64,000 nucleotides of DNA from Panicum virgatum (taxonomy: Eukaryota > Streptophyta > Magnoliopsida > Poales > Poaceae): NCBI RefSeq assembly GCF_016808335.1, contig NC_053149.1:815596-879595 (forward strand). Reading direction: 5' to 3'. Under the pieces are notes generated by a model. It made no database searches and had not been told where the DNA came from. It worked only from the letters and a program-made list of their open reading frames with translations. Below are positions 34,757 to 47,365 of this stretch, piece after piece (position 1 is the stretch's first letter; each line of letters opens with the position of its first letter). The translations under genes were made by a program, and so were the position numbers.

Positions 34757-35868
34757 TTTAGACCAGCAACATGCGCATATTGTTTCAGGCAAGCTGAATG
34801 TTTCTTTGAACACTAGACTTTTCAGCATCAATATGAGGAGTTCCTTTGATTTTTTTTTTCATTCACATGCTTACTCTGTTAGATTTAATACGGGTATGAC
34901 CCATATTTTATTGAAACAAATAAATTCTAAGGTCATATTAAATGTAATATGTAATAAAATGGTAGACTAAATGTAGTTGATGGACAAACTTGTAACGGTC
35001 ATAGTTATGGCTGAGATTACTAGTAACTCCCATGGTTATGGTTGTAGTTACTAGTAACCCCCATGTTTATTTTCAGAGGTTACGAGTGACTCTTGGTGTT
35101 CATCTTCCATTTTCCGCGAGAACTTTCCTTCAGTTGCATTTTTCTCTCTGTTGAGTTGTTCCTAAGCTTCTCCGTTCCAGTCCTCCGCGCGCACGGAGGA
35201 TTGGAAGAGCAGGCCTCCGAAACCACGTCTGCGTCTGTGTCACCTGCTCAAGTGTGCCGGGCTTTTTGGGGAGCATCTAACGCGACTGCTCATTGATCCA
35301 CATCATCTACTACGTCTTCCACTACTTCCTGGTGGAGAATCAATGGACTCCACTGCATCGGTCTGAACGACTATATCAACAAACGCTATGTCTACTAGCG
35401 TCAACTCAGGGTATGCAACTGTTGCATCCCTTCTACTAATTTTATCGATGTTGATTAGTATTGTCTACATGATGTGTCATGCCTGGATCACACACGATGC
35501 ACATATCTATTGTCACAAATTTGTTAGTTTTTCTTCTAGATTAAATTAGTACTGAAATTGCTTAATTTTTTAACATACAGTATGAAGGGCATCTGCAATC
35601 GTGGGAGCCATCTTGCTCATTTACGGTAGTACTTCAGCTACACAGAAATTAGTAATCTAGAGCACAAACCTCGAGCAGCTGCTGGCCGTCATCCATGGAG
35701 CCATCTGCCTCAACTGCTTCGGTACTTTCCGGCACGTTTGGTGCTACAAGAGATTGCACAAGGGGGCAGGGTAGCTGCGCAACTCCGGCAACAGACGAAG
35801 GCGATGAACCCAGAGGAGGTTCTATGGCGCGCCGGCCGCTCGCATGGTGGCCGCCCTTTACCCGCGGC
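34757..35868. other. Spacer between inverted-repeat arms, no gene seen
   Basis: Mixed-composition DNA with short open frames only. If the arms are terminal repeats this would be the interior of a non-autonomous DNA element. Confidence 0.4.
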
Positions 35869-36012
35869 AAAGAAAAAATGGCGCCAAAGTGCTGGTGCTT
35901 TCCCTCCCACCAGCGCCAAGTCTCTCCTTTTTCCCTCCAACGAGTGCAAAGCCCCTTGTGGCACTTCGATTCGCTGGTGACGCTCAGGATGGAGCGACAG
36001 CTAAAGTTGCAG
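35869..36012 (-). repeat. Right arm of the ~150-bp inverted repeat
   Basis: Contains GGCGCCAAAGTGCTGGTGCTT, TTCGATTCGCTGGTGACGCT (each part of the arm) and ends AAAGTTGCAG, the inverse of the left arm's start. I found no matching 8-10 bp target duplication outside the arms. It may be an old long-TIR element or an inverted duplication of a host sequence; a transcript would fold into a long hairpin. Confidence 0.7.
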
Positions 36013-36274
36013 TCGCTATAGTGATTGCACCTGATCCAGGTCCGTGTCAGGTGGGGCGGTGGCGTTGGCAGGGAGGACCGGAGGAGGAGGACGGGGATCG
36101 ACGACGACAACAGGAGGCGGACGGTGTTTCCAACGCGCGCGGCAGGCCCAACCGGCCTACTACAAACAAGGCTCCTCCGGCCCAATCCCAACAAGCGTCC
36201 TCTCTCTCTCTCAAACTTGATTCGAGAGTTTGATGGAGAGGGGGTCAAACTGGTGGAAATAACAAGACAGTTCT

Positions 36275-36580
36275 TATGTTACCATTTGGTTCAGCTACGA
36301 GAGAATCTTGCATGTATGTAATACTAAATGAAGTCTATTTGCAAAATCTCTTTACGAATAGATGTAACATTTCACGACGAATCTAATGACAGTAATTAAT
36401 CGATGATTAGCTATAGTAAACATCCTCTAATCATGTGGTCAAAGACCTCGTTAGATTCATCTCGCGAAGTAGCGTAGGGATTGTGAAGTTAGTTTTGTAA
36501 AATTACTTTATTTAATATATCTAATTAATAGTCAAAGTTTGCTACAGTAGCTTATGCTACAAAACCAAACAAGATCTAGG
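36275..36580. mobile_element. MITE, hAT-like (ends CCATTTGGTT / AACCAAACAAG)
   Basis: The interior matches the MITE at 47042-47365: ACTAAATGAAGTCTATTTGCAAAA, CACGACGAATCTAATGA, GTCAAAGACCTCGTTAGATTC (parts of each). Ends are imperfect. No gene is nearby. Confidence 0.6.
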
Positions 36581-36582
36581 TC

Positions 36583-36905
36583 TCGTTTGTTTTTTAAGTA
36601 GCTGTCACATCAATTGTTCGGATTTAGATGTCAATTTAATATAAAAATAATTGCTTAAGTTGCAACCTTAACTCTAGATGAATTTATTAAGTATAATTAA
36701 TGCACAATTAGTGGATGGTTACTGTAATAATTACTGGTCAAATTATGGACTAATTAAGCTTAATAGATTCGCCTCGTGATTAAATCACAACTTATGAAAT
36801 TAGTTGGTAATAGGTCTATATTTAGTACTTCTAATTGGTGTTTAAACATACAATGTGACGGGACAAGTGATTTGAACTTATAAAACCAAATGTGACCAGT
36901 CTTAA
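36583..36905. mobile_element. Second MITE adjacent to the first
   Basis: Starts TCTCGTTTGTTTTTTAAG and ends near AAAACCAAATGTGACC, with the GATTCGCCTCGTGATTAAAT-type interior of grass hAT/PIF MITEs. Exact ends and TSD were not resolved. Confidence 0.5.
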
Positions 36906-36969
36906 AGCTTACCCTAACGTTGTCATTTGCTCCAAGAAAGTCAATTTACTCAGAGACGGAGAGGTTACA

Positions 36970-37000
36970 AACAAACAAACAAACAAACATCGCTCAAGAG
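36970..37000. repeat. (ACAA)n microsatellite
   Basis: About five to six copies of a 4-bp unit (ACAA/CAAA). Confidence 0.8.
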
Positions 37001-37044
37001 GTTGGATTTCATGTTGGTAGACTTGTGAGAGCAATTCTAAGACT

Positions 37045-37240
37045 GTGTTTAGATATTTACCTGTAAAATTTTTGAAAGGGAATTTTGCTATTTAAGAGTA
37101 CTAAATGAAGTCTATTTACAAAACCTTTTGCACAGATGGGTTGTAAATTGCGAGACGAATTTAATGAGCCCACTTAATCTATAATTAATTCATAATTAGC
37201 GGATGATCACTGTAGCATCACTGTTGCAAATTATAGATTA
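37045..37240. mobile_element. Truncated MITE
   Basis: Shares ACTGTGTTTAGATATTT and the GAGACGAATTTAATGAG interior with other MITEs here but lacks a right terminal repeat. Confidence 0.45.
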
Positions 37241-37669
37241 CTAGATTTGTGCCCGTGTGTTGCTACGGGAAAATTTTTAGATAAAACTTTCATATATGTT
37301 TAGCTGCATTCAGAAATTAGGATGTAGAAGTTGCAAGTAGCACAATCACTCTTTCAGATAGGAGTTAAAAATTCAGCTATTTTCTTAACAATGCCAGTCA
37401 GCACAACAGGGATAGATCATGACAGTATTCAACCAGAAAACCAACATACGAAATCCCAGGTCCAACATCTGCTCTGTCTACATTTCCCAGGTGACCTTGG
37501 TGTCAAATCCCAGGTCCAAAATTTTAGCTAATGATCATAAAAAAATATCAGGCCAATTCCATATGGCGCCAACTCTAACACTATGACATATCAGATGGAA
37601 ATGTATTCAATAAGGATTCTCGTAAATTCCAGATAACAAACATTATAATTTCCCACACTAACCTGATGC

Positions 37670-37956
37670 GCCAAAGGATGTCGGGCCAATTGGTTCCGGC
37701 AGTCCGGCGGCACTCCGGAGGTCGTGGGTTCGATCTCCGGAAGGGGCGAATTTCCGCCTCCGGTTAAAAAAAACCCCTCGCCTGACTCATGTCCAAAGCA
37801 CTGTGGAGCCCGGCCTAACTCACAAGCCGACGGGCCCTCGTGTACGGGTGGGGCAGGGGTTCGGGGGTTTTCTTGGCCTGCTGTGAGAATGTCATTCTAT
37901 CTCTCAAACAATGCCGTGGGGGTGGTCTTACCCCCCCACAGGTCAAGTTTTTTTTT
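37670..37956 (+). mobile_element. tRNA-derived T-tailed SINE, copy 1 (287 bp)
   Basis: The body starts GCCAAAGGATGTCGGGCC, has a pol III B-box-like GGTTCGATCTCC and ends in a run of T. It is flanked by an exact 16-bp duplication CACACTAACCTGATGC (37654-37669 and 37957-37972). It belongs to the same family as the element at 58566-58886: identical start GCCAAAGG, shared GGTTAAAAAAA-CCCCTCGCC block and CCAAAGCACTG. A T-rich 3' tail is known from grass p-SINE-like elements. The target duplication lies on a putative 5' splice site of the minus-strand gene piece to its right. Confidence 0.9.
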
Positions 37957-37965
37957 CACACTAAC

Positions 37966-38436
37966 CTGATGCAATGGTCGGAGGGACATCACTGGGATTA
38001 TTTTGAGTTTGATCCATGCATTCCCCACCGATACAAACGTCATCTGAGCTGGGTGGCTCAATTTCTGCTCAGGCCAGCGTAATAAATGTGGAGCAACAAC
38101 ACATGATATATAGCAATTAATGCGAATAATGTGATGCAATAAAACATATATACCTGACTTGTTTTCTTTATTGGTTGTGTTCTCTTTCTTCTTCCTATAA
38201 GCCTTACATCTCTTCTTGTTCCCCTCATCTCTTTGTTCGTCAGTCATGGATGCATTCCTGATTCTCTCCCTCTGCAGTTTCAATTCTCTGCTACCTACAA
38301 TTTGGGAAGCACGTTCTGCAGATGTCAGGTTTACCACAATCAAGGTGTCATGATGATTAAGGGAGAAACCTAGGAGCGCGCAGTTTGAAACATCGCCTAG
38401 AGGTGCCCTTCCCCGCTTCGTACCAGCACGATCCAT
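37966..38436 (-). CDS. Unrecognised gene piece, two exons
   Basis: Exons 38436-38154 and 38064-37966 join in phase across a GTATAT…CAG intron to give at least 127 codons. The first begins MDRAGTKRGRAPLGDVSN and has a basic stretch (RDEGNKKRCKAYRKKKENT). The second is acidic (EIEPPSSDDVCIGGECMD). The ATG follows a TTTGCAG acceptor, so a leader exon is likely upstream. The second exon ends CATCAG/GTTAGTG, exactly where the SINE target duplication sits. No further exon was found to the left, so the gene may be truncated. Similar basic segments occur near the N-termini of grass helicase-like transposon proteins, but I cannot confirm that. Confidence 0.5.
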
Positions 38437-38469
38437 GCTCTGCTGCAAACAATGGAGTTTATAAGATTG

Positions 38470-39000
38470 TTATAATTTAATCAAAACGGTAATGGAACTC
38501 GTACCTTGATCGGAGACAAAAAAAAATGGAGACAGGGAGTAGTATCCAAAACCACCAGGACGTGACACCAACGCAAGCACCCAGACCATCGCAGATACGT
38601 GGGCAGGATCTCGGAGACGAGCGTCTGTGGGAGCTTCTCGCTGTCGAACTGCTGCGCCACCGGCACCGCAGCGTGAGTGGGGAGGAGGCGGGGAGGCACC
38701 CGTGGATCACGACGGAGCCCGACGTGGCTTGCGACGGCGGCGGAGCCTGCGGGCCGGGGGAGTCCGATGACGGGCATCTTCAGGCGCGGTACCATGCCGG
38801 CGGCGTTGCGGAGCGGGATGTGCTGCGCGCGATGATTACAGAGCGGGATGTGCTGCGCGTGATGGACGGATTTTGAATTCGAACAGATCGGCGCGCATGG
38901 ACGGACGTGCTGCGTTTGATCGTCTGGTCGCTTGATCGGACGCGCGATACTCCGCGTTGGCTGAACCAAAGCGCTGGTCGCACTAACCCGGCGTTCCTCT
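38470..39000. other. Likely upstream region of the unrecognised gene piece; short repeats
   Basis: A unit GAGCGGGATGTGCTGCGCG followed by TGATG occurs twice at about 38811-38865. Open frames on both strands (for example 38526-38876 plus) overlap and have no recognisable domain. Confidence 0.35.
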
Positions 39001-40339
39001 TACACAATTTTTAGGAGTAGAGAAGTAGGCTTATTAGATTCGTCTCGCGATATACAACTCATCTGTGCAAAAAAGTTTTGTAACTAGATTTCATTTAGTA
39101 TCTCATGCATATATTCAAACTTTTGATGTGATGTATATTGTACAGGAAAACTGCAGCAGGTGCATGGCCTGTCTTCATAAATCTTTTTGCATTTGCAAGT
39201 GTCATCGCGGCCGCATGACCAAACAAACCGCCGCCGTTGAGAGATTTCTTCTCTCTCTCAACACTGCCATTCAGCTCGGCGGCTGGCTGGGCCCACCTCC
39301 AACGTTCACATAGCCCCTGGATGCAGCAGTTGAGTTCGAAACCATTTGAATGGAAGTGGGTGGCTTCCGTTCACCGGCCCAGTGAGTGAGGAGGTGAGGT
39401 GAGCCCACCCCACCGTCACCCAGCAGCAGCATTCTTACTGATCTCTGTTCACAGGATTCAGGTCGGGTTGGGCTCACCAGCCGGTGCGCGCAGCATGGCC
39501 TGCCCTGACGCGCGGGCCCCACCTCCCCTCCCCTCCCCTCCCCTCCCCTCCCCTTGCTTGCATGCAGTTCCAGCCGAGCCAGCAGCAACGGAAAACAAGA
39601 AAAGTGAGGTGCCCGTGGCCGATGCCATCCCCACCCCTGCACCACGTGCTCATTTCAAATTTCGAAACAAATCTCAGGTCTTCTTGCCACTACTAGTACT
39701 ACTACTAACTGCAAAGTTTATTAAAAGGACGCTTTTAGCAACCCGAAAACACAGCCGTTCCCGTTCTTATCAGAGCAGAAGGAAAAAAAACTTTTGGATC
39801 TAACTAAACGATTGCAAATTTCATTGTAACCATGTAATGGTAAATTACTCTTTTTTATTTTTTTACCATATCTAGGTGCATATTAAAAACAATGTATCTA
39901 GAAAAGCTAAAATAACCGATAATTTTAAATGAAGAGAGTAGCAAAATAAATTTATTTCCCCGTGGCCACGTCGCGCCAGCCATTTGGATTGGAAGACAAA
40001 AAAAATTAGCCGTGGGATTCAATTCAGATAAAAAGGGGGATTACCAACGTCAACACCAGCTATTTGAAATTTCAAAACACTAGCAGACAGTGTGCAGCAA
40101 CGGCCTAATCACCCTGCTGCCGTGAAAAAGGAAACAATTGAAACTACAGGGGCCTTTCCCTAAAATAGCCGCTCCTCATCCCCAACCTTCCTCTGCTGCT
40201 GCCATCGGCGGCCACCGGCCATCCTCCTCCTCTCTTGTATTTCTCCCCCTCTAGGCTCCCTCCCTCCCTCCCTCCCCAAACCCCCTCGCCGCTCCTGTCG
40301 GGACGCCCCAAACCCCTAGCCCTAAGCCCGACGAGGAGG
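39001..40339. promoter_or_regulatory. Intergenic region and promoter/5' UTR of the cyclin A1 gene
   Basis: Begins with a MITE fragment (about 39030-39120). A (CCCCT)n run is at about 39527-39553 and a CCCT run at about 40255-40275, just before the cyclin ATG. No other gene is supported; the frame at 39399-39803 is low-complexity. Confidence 0.4.
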
Positions 40340-43300
40340 ATGTCGACCATCGCCGCCTCCCGCCGCGCCTCCTCCGCCACCGCCAAGCGCCCCGCCATGG
40401 CCGAGAGCGCCGGGGGGCCCAAGACGGCGAGCGCCGCCGCCGCGCAGGCCAAGAAGCGCGTCGCGCTTGGCAACATCACCAACGTCGCCGTTGCCGCGCA
40501 AGCGGGCAGGGCCGCCGGGAAGCTCGCGCCACCGCCGGCCAGCGCGGTACGTACGCCTGCCTGCCTCTCCGACCCACCACACCACGAGGATGATTTGGGG
40601 AACTTCTCCGGGGGTGGGGCCCCAAGATGATTCTTCCTTCTTGGCTCGGCTTTTCTTCTGAAAGACTGGGAATCGGCGTGGTTTTCTTGGTACTTCAGCT
40701 CTTCCGATGCGTCGATTGCATTTCCGGTTTCTTGGCTAGGGGAATTCTTCATGTTTGCACTAGGGGGAAATGGCGGCGTGTACATCATTCTAAGGAGAGC
40801 GACCTTTGCTGGTTTCCTTGTTTTTGTGCTATTGTTGGAGATCATCTGCGATTTGGTGGGGGGTTTCCCCCCCATTCATTGCATTCCTATTCTTCATACA
40901 CCGTTTGCATTCTTGTCTTCGGTATTGAAAGATAGTCCCCCCCCCCCCCCCCACACACACACACATCATCAATCTGGTATTCTGAATGTACTAAGGTGTT
41001 TTCTTAGGAGCCACATCGCCTATTCCACATTCCCTGAAACCTACAGTTTTTTTTGATTTTCTACTGTTACTCTCGGTCAATCTTATAACTTTACTAGAAC
41101 TCTCTTCTCTTTTGGAAAAAAAAGGAGAAAGAAATCTGTGGCTTCTCTTTTTCTCTTGCTGATTTAAAGGCTACTACTACTTCTTATTGGTTGAAATCTT
41201 GGATTTTGCTCATGGTCAAAAGGCGGACCATCGTACACATTTTATCGGCATTTTCAAAAGAAAGGTCCTTGGTTTTCGCAACGTGTCACTCTTTTGTCTT
41301 TGTTTGCTTTGGAATCTTCTCTTCTCAATATGATACTATGCACCTCAGCACCTGTAGTGTTGCTATTCATTTTCTTTTTGGGTACGTGATTACTGGTGAT
41401 CCCAAATAGAGGTTTCTTAACTGACTTATCCCTTTTGTTCAATTCTCGTGCAGAAGTTGAATTCAGTTACCTCAGCTGCACCCTTGAAGAAGCCATCATT
41501 GGCAAGTGCTCGCAGTGTGAGCTCCGTTCGGGGTCCTGATTTGAAATCAGCTTCAATCAAGCCAGCTCCACCCCTTTCTCGCCATGACAGCACGACGCAG
41601 AACCATAATGTTCCTCTTCCTAAAGTGCCTACCGTTCTCCAGGCGCCCAGTCGCATACCTGCTTTGGTTCCCTGCAACACCTTTGTGTCTCCTGGACCCT
41701 CTGGAGACTCGGTTTCTGTCGATGAGACAATGTCGACTTGTGACTCCATGAAAAGCCCAGACTTTGAGTACATAGACAATGAGGACTCCTCAATGCTCGC
41801 CTCATTGCAGCGACGCGCAAATGAACACCTACGTATCTCAGATGATAGAGATGTTGAAGGTTTGCTTAAATTCTTTTTAGATCTGCACTTCTTAGTGTAT
41901 TTGTCAACTTTTGTTGATTTGAATGTGTAAGGCCTGCTTTCATTTTGCAGAAAATAAGTGGAAGAAAAATGCCTCTGCCCCAATGAAAATTGACCGCATT
42001 TGTGATGTTGACAATGACTTAGAGGATCCACAGTTGTGCGCTACTCTGGCTTCTGACATTTACATGCATATGCGAGAGGCTGAGGTGACACATTCTTTCC
42101 GCTGTCTTCGTGCTGAAATGGTTTCCCTTAATCTTTGAACATATGGAATTGCATTTTTGGATAAAGATCACTATGCATACAGTCATTTTGGGTATATTGC
42201 ATAAGTCTACATGCAAAAATCACCATATCAGCAAGCTGTAATCTGCTTAAGTTTAGTGGGTTTAATCATATATAGTTGCACTTTCCCAGTATGGCTGCAA
42301 TTTCTTATTCTTTTCATATGAAGATTTTTGTTGATGGATTGATGAAGCTTGATTCGATTGGAAGGATGTCTAATTCTGTTCTGAGGAAATTTGGGCTAGA
42401 CTTAATCCACACATATGCTATAGAGCCCTATATATTCTGCTTCTTCCTTCAACATGTATGTCACTAATAGTGCTGCTTTTGCTTTCTGGTAGACGAAGAA
42501 AAGACCATCTACTGATTTCATGGAAACAATTCAAAAGGATGTCAACCCAAGCATGAGGGCAATTTTGATAGACTGGCTTGTTGAAGTAAGTTTTTCTGTA
42601 AATATAATAAAAAAACCGAGATATCAATCTTGTTTGATCTTCCATTATATATTTATATTTATGATTTCCCCTTGTGCAGGTTGCTGAAGAATATCGTCTT
42701 GTCCCTGATACTCTGTACCTGACAGTTAACTACATTGACCGTTATCTTTCTGGCAACGAAATCAACCGCCAAAGGCTGCAATTACTTGGTGTTGCTTGCA
42801 TGCTTATAGCTGCGTAAGATTCTGCTAGTTCTCCTTTGTTTTCTTTCAGTTACCATCTATCATCGTTAAACTGCTGGCATTCTGATTTTGACATATTGGA
42901 AACTTCAAATTCAGAAAATACGAGGAGATATGTGCACCACAAGTAGAAGAATTCTGCTACATAACTGACAACACTTACTTCAGAGATGAGGTATGTGATA
43001 TATTTCTTCTGACCGTTCCTTGTTGCTTATCTGTTAGAATAATAACCATATCCAAAAGTCTCATGTCATCATTGTCACGCTCTAACTTGTATGTTTAACA
43101 GGTTTTGGAAATGGAAGCTTCTGTACTGAATTACTTGAAGTTTGAAATGACCGCACCAACAGCGAAATGCTTTTTGAGGTCCTTTTCTGTTCTCTTTCAT
43201 TTTTGGTAAATTATGACGTTCATCTAAGTCGAACTGCACTAACTCTTTTTCTCGCGTATAATAGGAGATTTGCTCGTGCTGCACAAGCGTGTGATGAGGT

Positions 43301-43939
43301 ACTGCTATATAGTCAACTTCTGATCAGTGCGACCAATTCCACAATTACTTATATCATTATTGCATTCCGCTGACCTATTACTCTTCTTTATATAGGATCC
43401 AGCTCTGCATCTTGAGTTTCTGGCCAATTACATCGCTGAGCTATCACTCCTTGAGTACAGCCTACTCTCATACCCTCCATCGCTAATAGCTGCCTCAGCT
43501 ATTTTCTTGGCAAAGTTTGTACTCCAGCCAACAAAGTATCCTTGGGTAGGTAGAATAATTATGTTGCCCTTCCCGTACATATTGCTGTAACAGCTGCCTA
43601 ATGACATGTCTGCATGAGCTAACATACACAACTCATTCACTGGAAGCAGAATTCTACCCTTGCTCACTGCACACAATACAAGCCGTCGGAATTGTGCGAT
43701 TGCGTAAAGGCATTGCACCGCTTATTCGGTGTTAGTCCTGGGAGCAACCTTCCTGCTATCAGAGAAAAGTACAGTCAACATAAGGTATCTGAACCTCGGT
43801 CCCCGGTTTCTTCAGTTATCAACACTGTTTCTAGTACTAATGCCATTCTCTTCCTATCCTTCCTCAGTACAAATTTGTGGCAAAGAAGCACTGTCCAACA
43901 TTGATTCCCACCGAATTCTTCCGAGATGTGGTGTGCTAG
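40340..43939 (+). CDS. CYCA1-1: Cyclin-A1-1 (A-type mitotic cyclin)
   Basis: Eleven exons: 40340-40546, 41454-41859, 41951-42084, 42493-42585, 42680-42813, 42915-42990, 43102-43178, 43265-43298, 43396-43545, 43650-43784, 43868-43939 (505 aa). All junctions are GT-AG and keep phase. It activates a cyclin-dependent kinase in S to M phase. The N-terminus carries KKRVALGNITNV, which resembles a family-conserved segment, but no clear RxxL box is visible there. The N-terminal cyclin box contains MRAILIDWLVEVAEEYRLVP, YLTVNYIDRYLS, LQLLGVACMLIAAKYEEICAP and YFRDEVLEMEASVLNYLKFEMT; the C-terminal box follows (LLEYSLLSYPPSLIAASAIF). The end PTEFFRDVVC is typical of A1 cyclins. Length is close to my recollection of the rice protein (about 508 aa). 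Confidence 0.96.
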
Positions 43940-44471
43940 GCTTAGAAGAAGCCCAGGAGTAGTTCCAGTTGCTTACTGAATTCTTGCTCTTGTGGCTGAA
44001 ATGCCCAGTAGCACCCGCACTGACTGTGCAGGTGGTTAGTTGATGCAGGAGGTTGGTGATGCCCCCCTGTTGTTTCAGGGGATTAGAAGAGTGTAGATTC
44101 TAGATTGAGGCTTTGAAGTTTGTGGCCATGTATTCCTGTCCTGCTTCCTGCTGTAATCTTCCTGTATCTAGACCCATGTTTGCAGGTGCATGTAAATTGG
44201 AGTTCTGTAGAAGTAGATGATAACATCTCGTTTGTAATGTCATGCATGATACTGACTGGAGCGCAGTCACTTGAAGAATGGCTTCCAAGCTGGGGCCTCA
44301 TATGTTGCATGATGTATCTGTGAGATCCGTTGTTATTCTGTCTCTCGGACTTTTACATACGGATGCAGAGCTGAAGAGAAGAGCTCCCGTGAAGAAGACT
44401 TGTGTTTAATGGGATCGACCAGGCTAATCAATGTATATGGGGACAGACACACACAGATCAATATATAATGA
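43940..44471. other. 3' UTR and downstream DNA of cyclin A1
   Basis: No coding signal. The first few hundred bases are probably 3' UTR. Confidence 0.45.
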
Positions 44472-44776
44472 GCGTGTTTGGATTCAAGGGCTAGAGCTAT
44501 TTTTAGCCAAAAATAGCCCAAAATCTCCAAACATAAGGACTAGTTCTTGGCTATTTGCAAATAGACTACCTCAAAAAACTATCCCACTCAAAGGGTGATT
44601 ATTTTAGCTATTTCAGATGGAGCCCACCATAGCAAGAGAGGTAATAGAACTCCAATAATTGAGAAAAGATGTTTTAAAGACTAAATAGCTCTTGGATCCA
44701 AACATGCTAAGGGCTATTTTATTGGAGGACTATTTGCTTGAGCTAATTAGCTCTAGTCTTTGAATCCAAACACGGC
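44472..44776. mobile_element. MITE with GTGTTTGGATTCAA ends
   Basis: Inverted ends GCGTGTTTGGATTCAAGGG and CTTTGAATCCAAACACGGC, with AGAGCTA at both inner edges. About 305 bp. The target duplication is not clear. Confidence 0.75.
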
Positions 44777-46155
44777 CAATATTCTAGAGGGTGGAAAATA
44801 TGGGCCCATGTCAGGCTCAAACAATTCATGCTGCTGTGTTGAGCTAGCTGTTTAGACGTGTAAGACAACCAATTAATCAATAGTAGGAAAACCATGTCAT
44901 CATCAGCAAATTAAATAAAAATGGTGCGTGATGAGCGAGCGGACTAGGGTTACACAGATCGTATCTTCTAGCTGGTGTCACAGCTAATTACATTGGGCCT
45001 GGCTGAAGCTTCCAGATAATCCTAGCTAGCTAGTCAGCTTAATTTGGCTTTTTGTTTTTTTAGGGCATTGCAGTACTGTGCCTTACTAAGCTTTGATGAA
45101 CATGCAATGATTGATAGGATTTGGTTTTGATGGATGCAGGATGCTTAACCCCATTTATTATCTATATATGATGTCCACTCATCATTGATAACTGCATATT
45201 AATTTGCGCCTAGGGGATATTACTTTCGTAGTTGTATATAAACCTTTGGCTAAGCTTAAAAAAAAAATCAACCTTCGGCTACAGCTAGTACCTGGTAGCA
45301 GCACATTGCAATCTTGTTAGATAAAACAATCTCTTCCTATGTTGGATCTGATTTGCGTTCAAAACAAAAGTATCTGTTTGGCACATAAAGATATTCTCAG
45401 AAGCAGAAGAAATATATGTCTGAATATGAATATGATGTATGAATAAATGTGGAAATATGAGCATAGAACACCTCCCATCATTGCGACAAAGAACTAAATC
45501 ATGTGCATGCATTGTTCCCTACAGTGATAATGAATTAAGATCCATATTATTTATGGTGTTCCCATCCAGTGCATAGTTAAAAAAAAAAACAAGTGTGCTG
45601 ATAATACACATCATGATCCAGGTAACAAAAGCACTTCAGATACACGGCTCTATTATACTGATGTCAAAAATTCAATCCGTAGAAGGACATGTATAAGTTT
45701 ATTTGAGACACCTCAGAGACACTTGTATATCGAAGAGTGTTTATTTGAGGACGGAGTGAGTGGCTAAGTTGCATACGCGGTTACTAACTTTTAAAACCCT
45801 CGGTGCTTACCATGAACCCGATTTGATTGGCGCCACGAAAAGTATTTGCACATTAAGTCTCTGTTTCCTATTCATTATAATAATAAAACCTAATCTCTTA
45901 GGTCACACGGTTGAGTGTTCATCCGTAACAAGTAACTTGACTCAGAAATTTGATTCCTCATTAGACTAGTTTTTGCAGGGGGCTGAGCTAGCTGTTTCTG
46001 ACCACGGTTAGCTTGCGTTGATTGATTCTTGGCTAGCCGCACGTACACACTCAAGCATAAAACTGCTGACTGAGAATAGTTTTTGTTGGTTGAGGTATGC
46101 ATGTAGTACTATCCATCACCCAGCTGAGCTGGCCTTGGTACCAGGCTCACCATCA
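44777..46155. other. Intergenic, no gene seen
   Basis: AT-rich DNA with short unsupported frames. Nothing recognised. Confidence 0.5.
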
Positions 46156-46156
46156 T

Positions 46157-46231
<75 letters not shown>

Positions 46232-46262
46232 ATATATGTATATATATATATGTATATATATT
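46156..46262. repeat. Long (TA)n microsatellite
   Basis: About 105 bp of TA repeats, the right part interrupted by TATGTATATATG variants. A second TA run lies at 46497-46526. The open frames of I/Y residues across it are artefacts. Confidence 0.97.
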
Positions 46263-46494
46263 TGTTATTCAAGACAAAGGAGAGTGAGTTGGTCCTAAAA
46301 TACATTTTAGGAGGCCTTGCTAGCATTGATTGTATACATGTATTTGGCAAGCTCAAAATAAACAAACAACGACTACTACATACATAAATATCCGATCCGA
46401 ACGATTGGTACTCAACGTCTATGCATGTATACTATGTGATTTAGGATTTGGAGCATCACGCGACAGCGCACCAACTCCAACTTTGTGTTCTAGC

Positions 46495-46526
<32 letters not shown>

Positions 46527-46529
<3 letters not shown>

Positions 46530-47033
46530 ATGTCGGTCATTGGGTTATATATGTATGTCTTTGGAGGAGTGAAGGTTGTCCCCGATCGTCCTAATAAGAG
46601 GCTATATGTAATCAATCAAGACAAGATATATACAAAAAATAACATGCGCATACAAATCTTTTAAAGGTTAAGTTTTCCCCAAATTTGGACAAGCATGGCA
46701 TATATACTCCATCGATGGAGGGGTATGTTTTTGTGAGTGCTGTCTGTCGCCTACCCCGCATACATGGCCACTTGGGAAGGGAAGGGAAGGAAAGGAGGCT
46801 GCTGTCCTGTCACTGCTGGTACATGTACCCCTCATGCCAGCATGTCATCCATCCTTGCTTGCTAGCTTGTACGACACTGCACCTGCTGTGAAGCCTAGCG
46901 CTAGCTGCCACAAGATTCCATCCATTCTCTACAGGTGTACTACTTAATTATGCTGCAAATTTGATGCCAAGTTAATTAGCTGGGTTTGAGTTGGTTATAA
47001 CTTTAATTTGACTCCTGGCCATGGATGGACATA
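46527..47033. other. Intergenic, no gene seen
   Basis: Only short frames without recognisable features. Confidence 0.5.
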
Positions 47034-47041
47034 CTAATCTA

Positions 47042-47365
47042 GGCCTTGTTTGCTTTCAAAGCGCTAGCTAGCGCTACAAAAGAATCTCGCATGCATGGTG
47101 TGCTAAATGAAGTCTATTTGCAAAACCTTTTCAGAGATGGGTGTAACTTTTCGCGACGAATCTAATGATGGTAATTAATTGATGATTTGCTACAGTGATG
47201 CTACAGTAACCATCCTCTAATCGCGCGGTCAAAGGCCTCATTAGATTCTTCAGGGTCACTAGCGCGAGGGTTCTGGAGTTGGTTTTGTAAACTGGCTTTA
47301 TTTGACACCGTAATTAACGGTCAAAGTGTTACTATTCACTAGCGCGCTACAAAACCAAACGGGTC
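47042..47365. mobile_element. hAT-type MITE (324 bp)
   Basis: Ends GGCCTTGTTTGCTTTC and CAAAACCAAACGGGTC are inverted, flanked by an exact 8-bp duplication CTAATCTA (47034-47041 and 47366-47373). It has the same interior as the MITE at 36275-36580. Confidence 0.82.

Noticed and set aside
37670..37760. A genuine tRNA gene at the SINE head
   Set aside because: Box-B-like sequence is present but there is no foldable cloverleaf that I can draw, and the element has a body, T-tail and TSD.
46018..46387. Open frames rich in Ile and Tyr
   Set aside because: They translate the (TA)n microsatellite and are not proteins.
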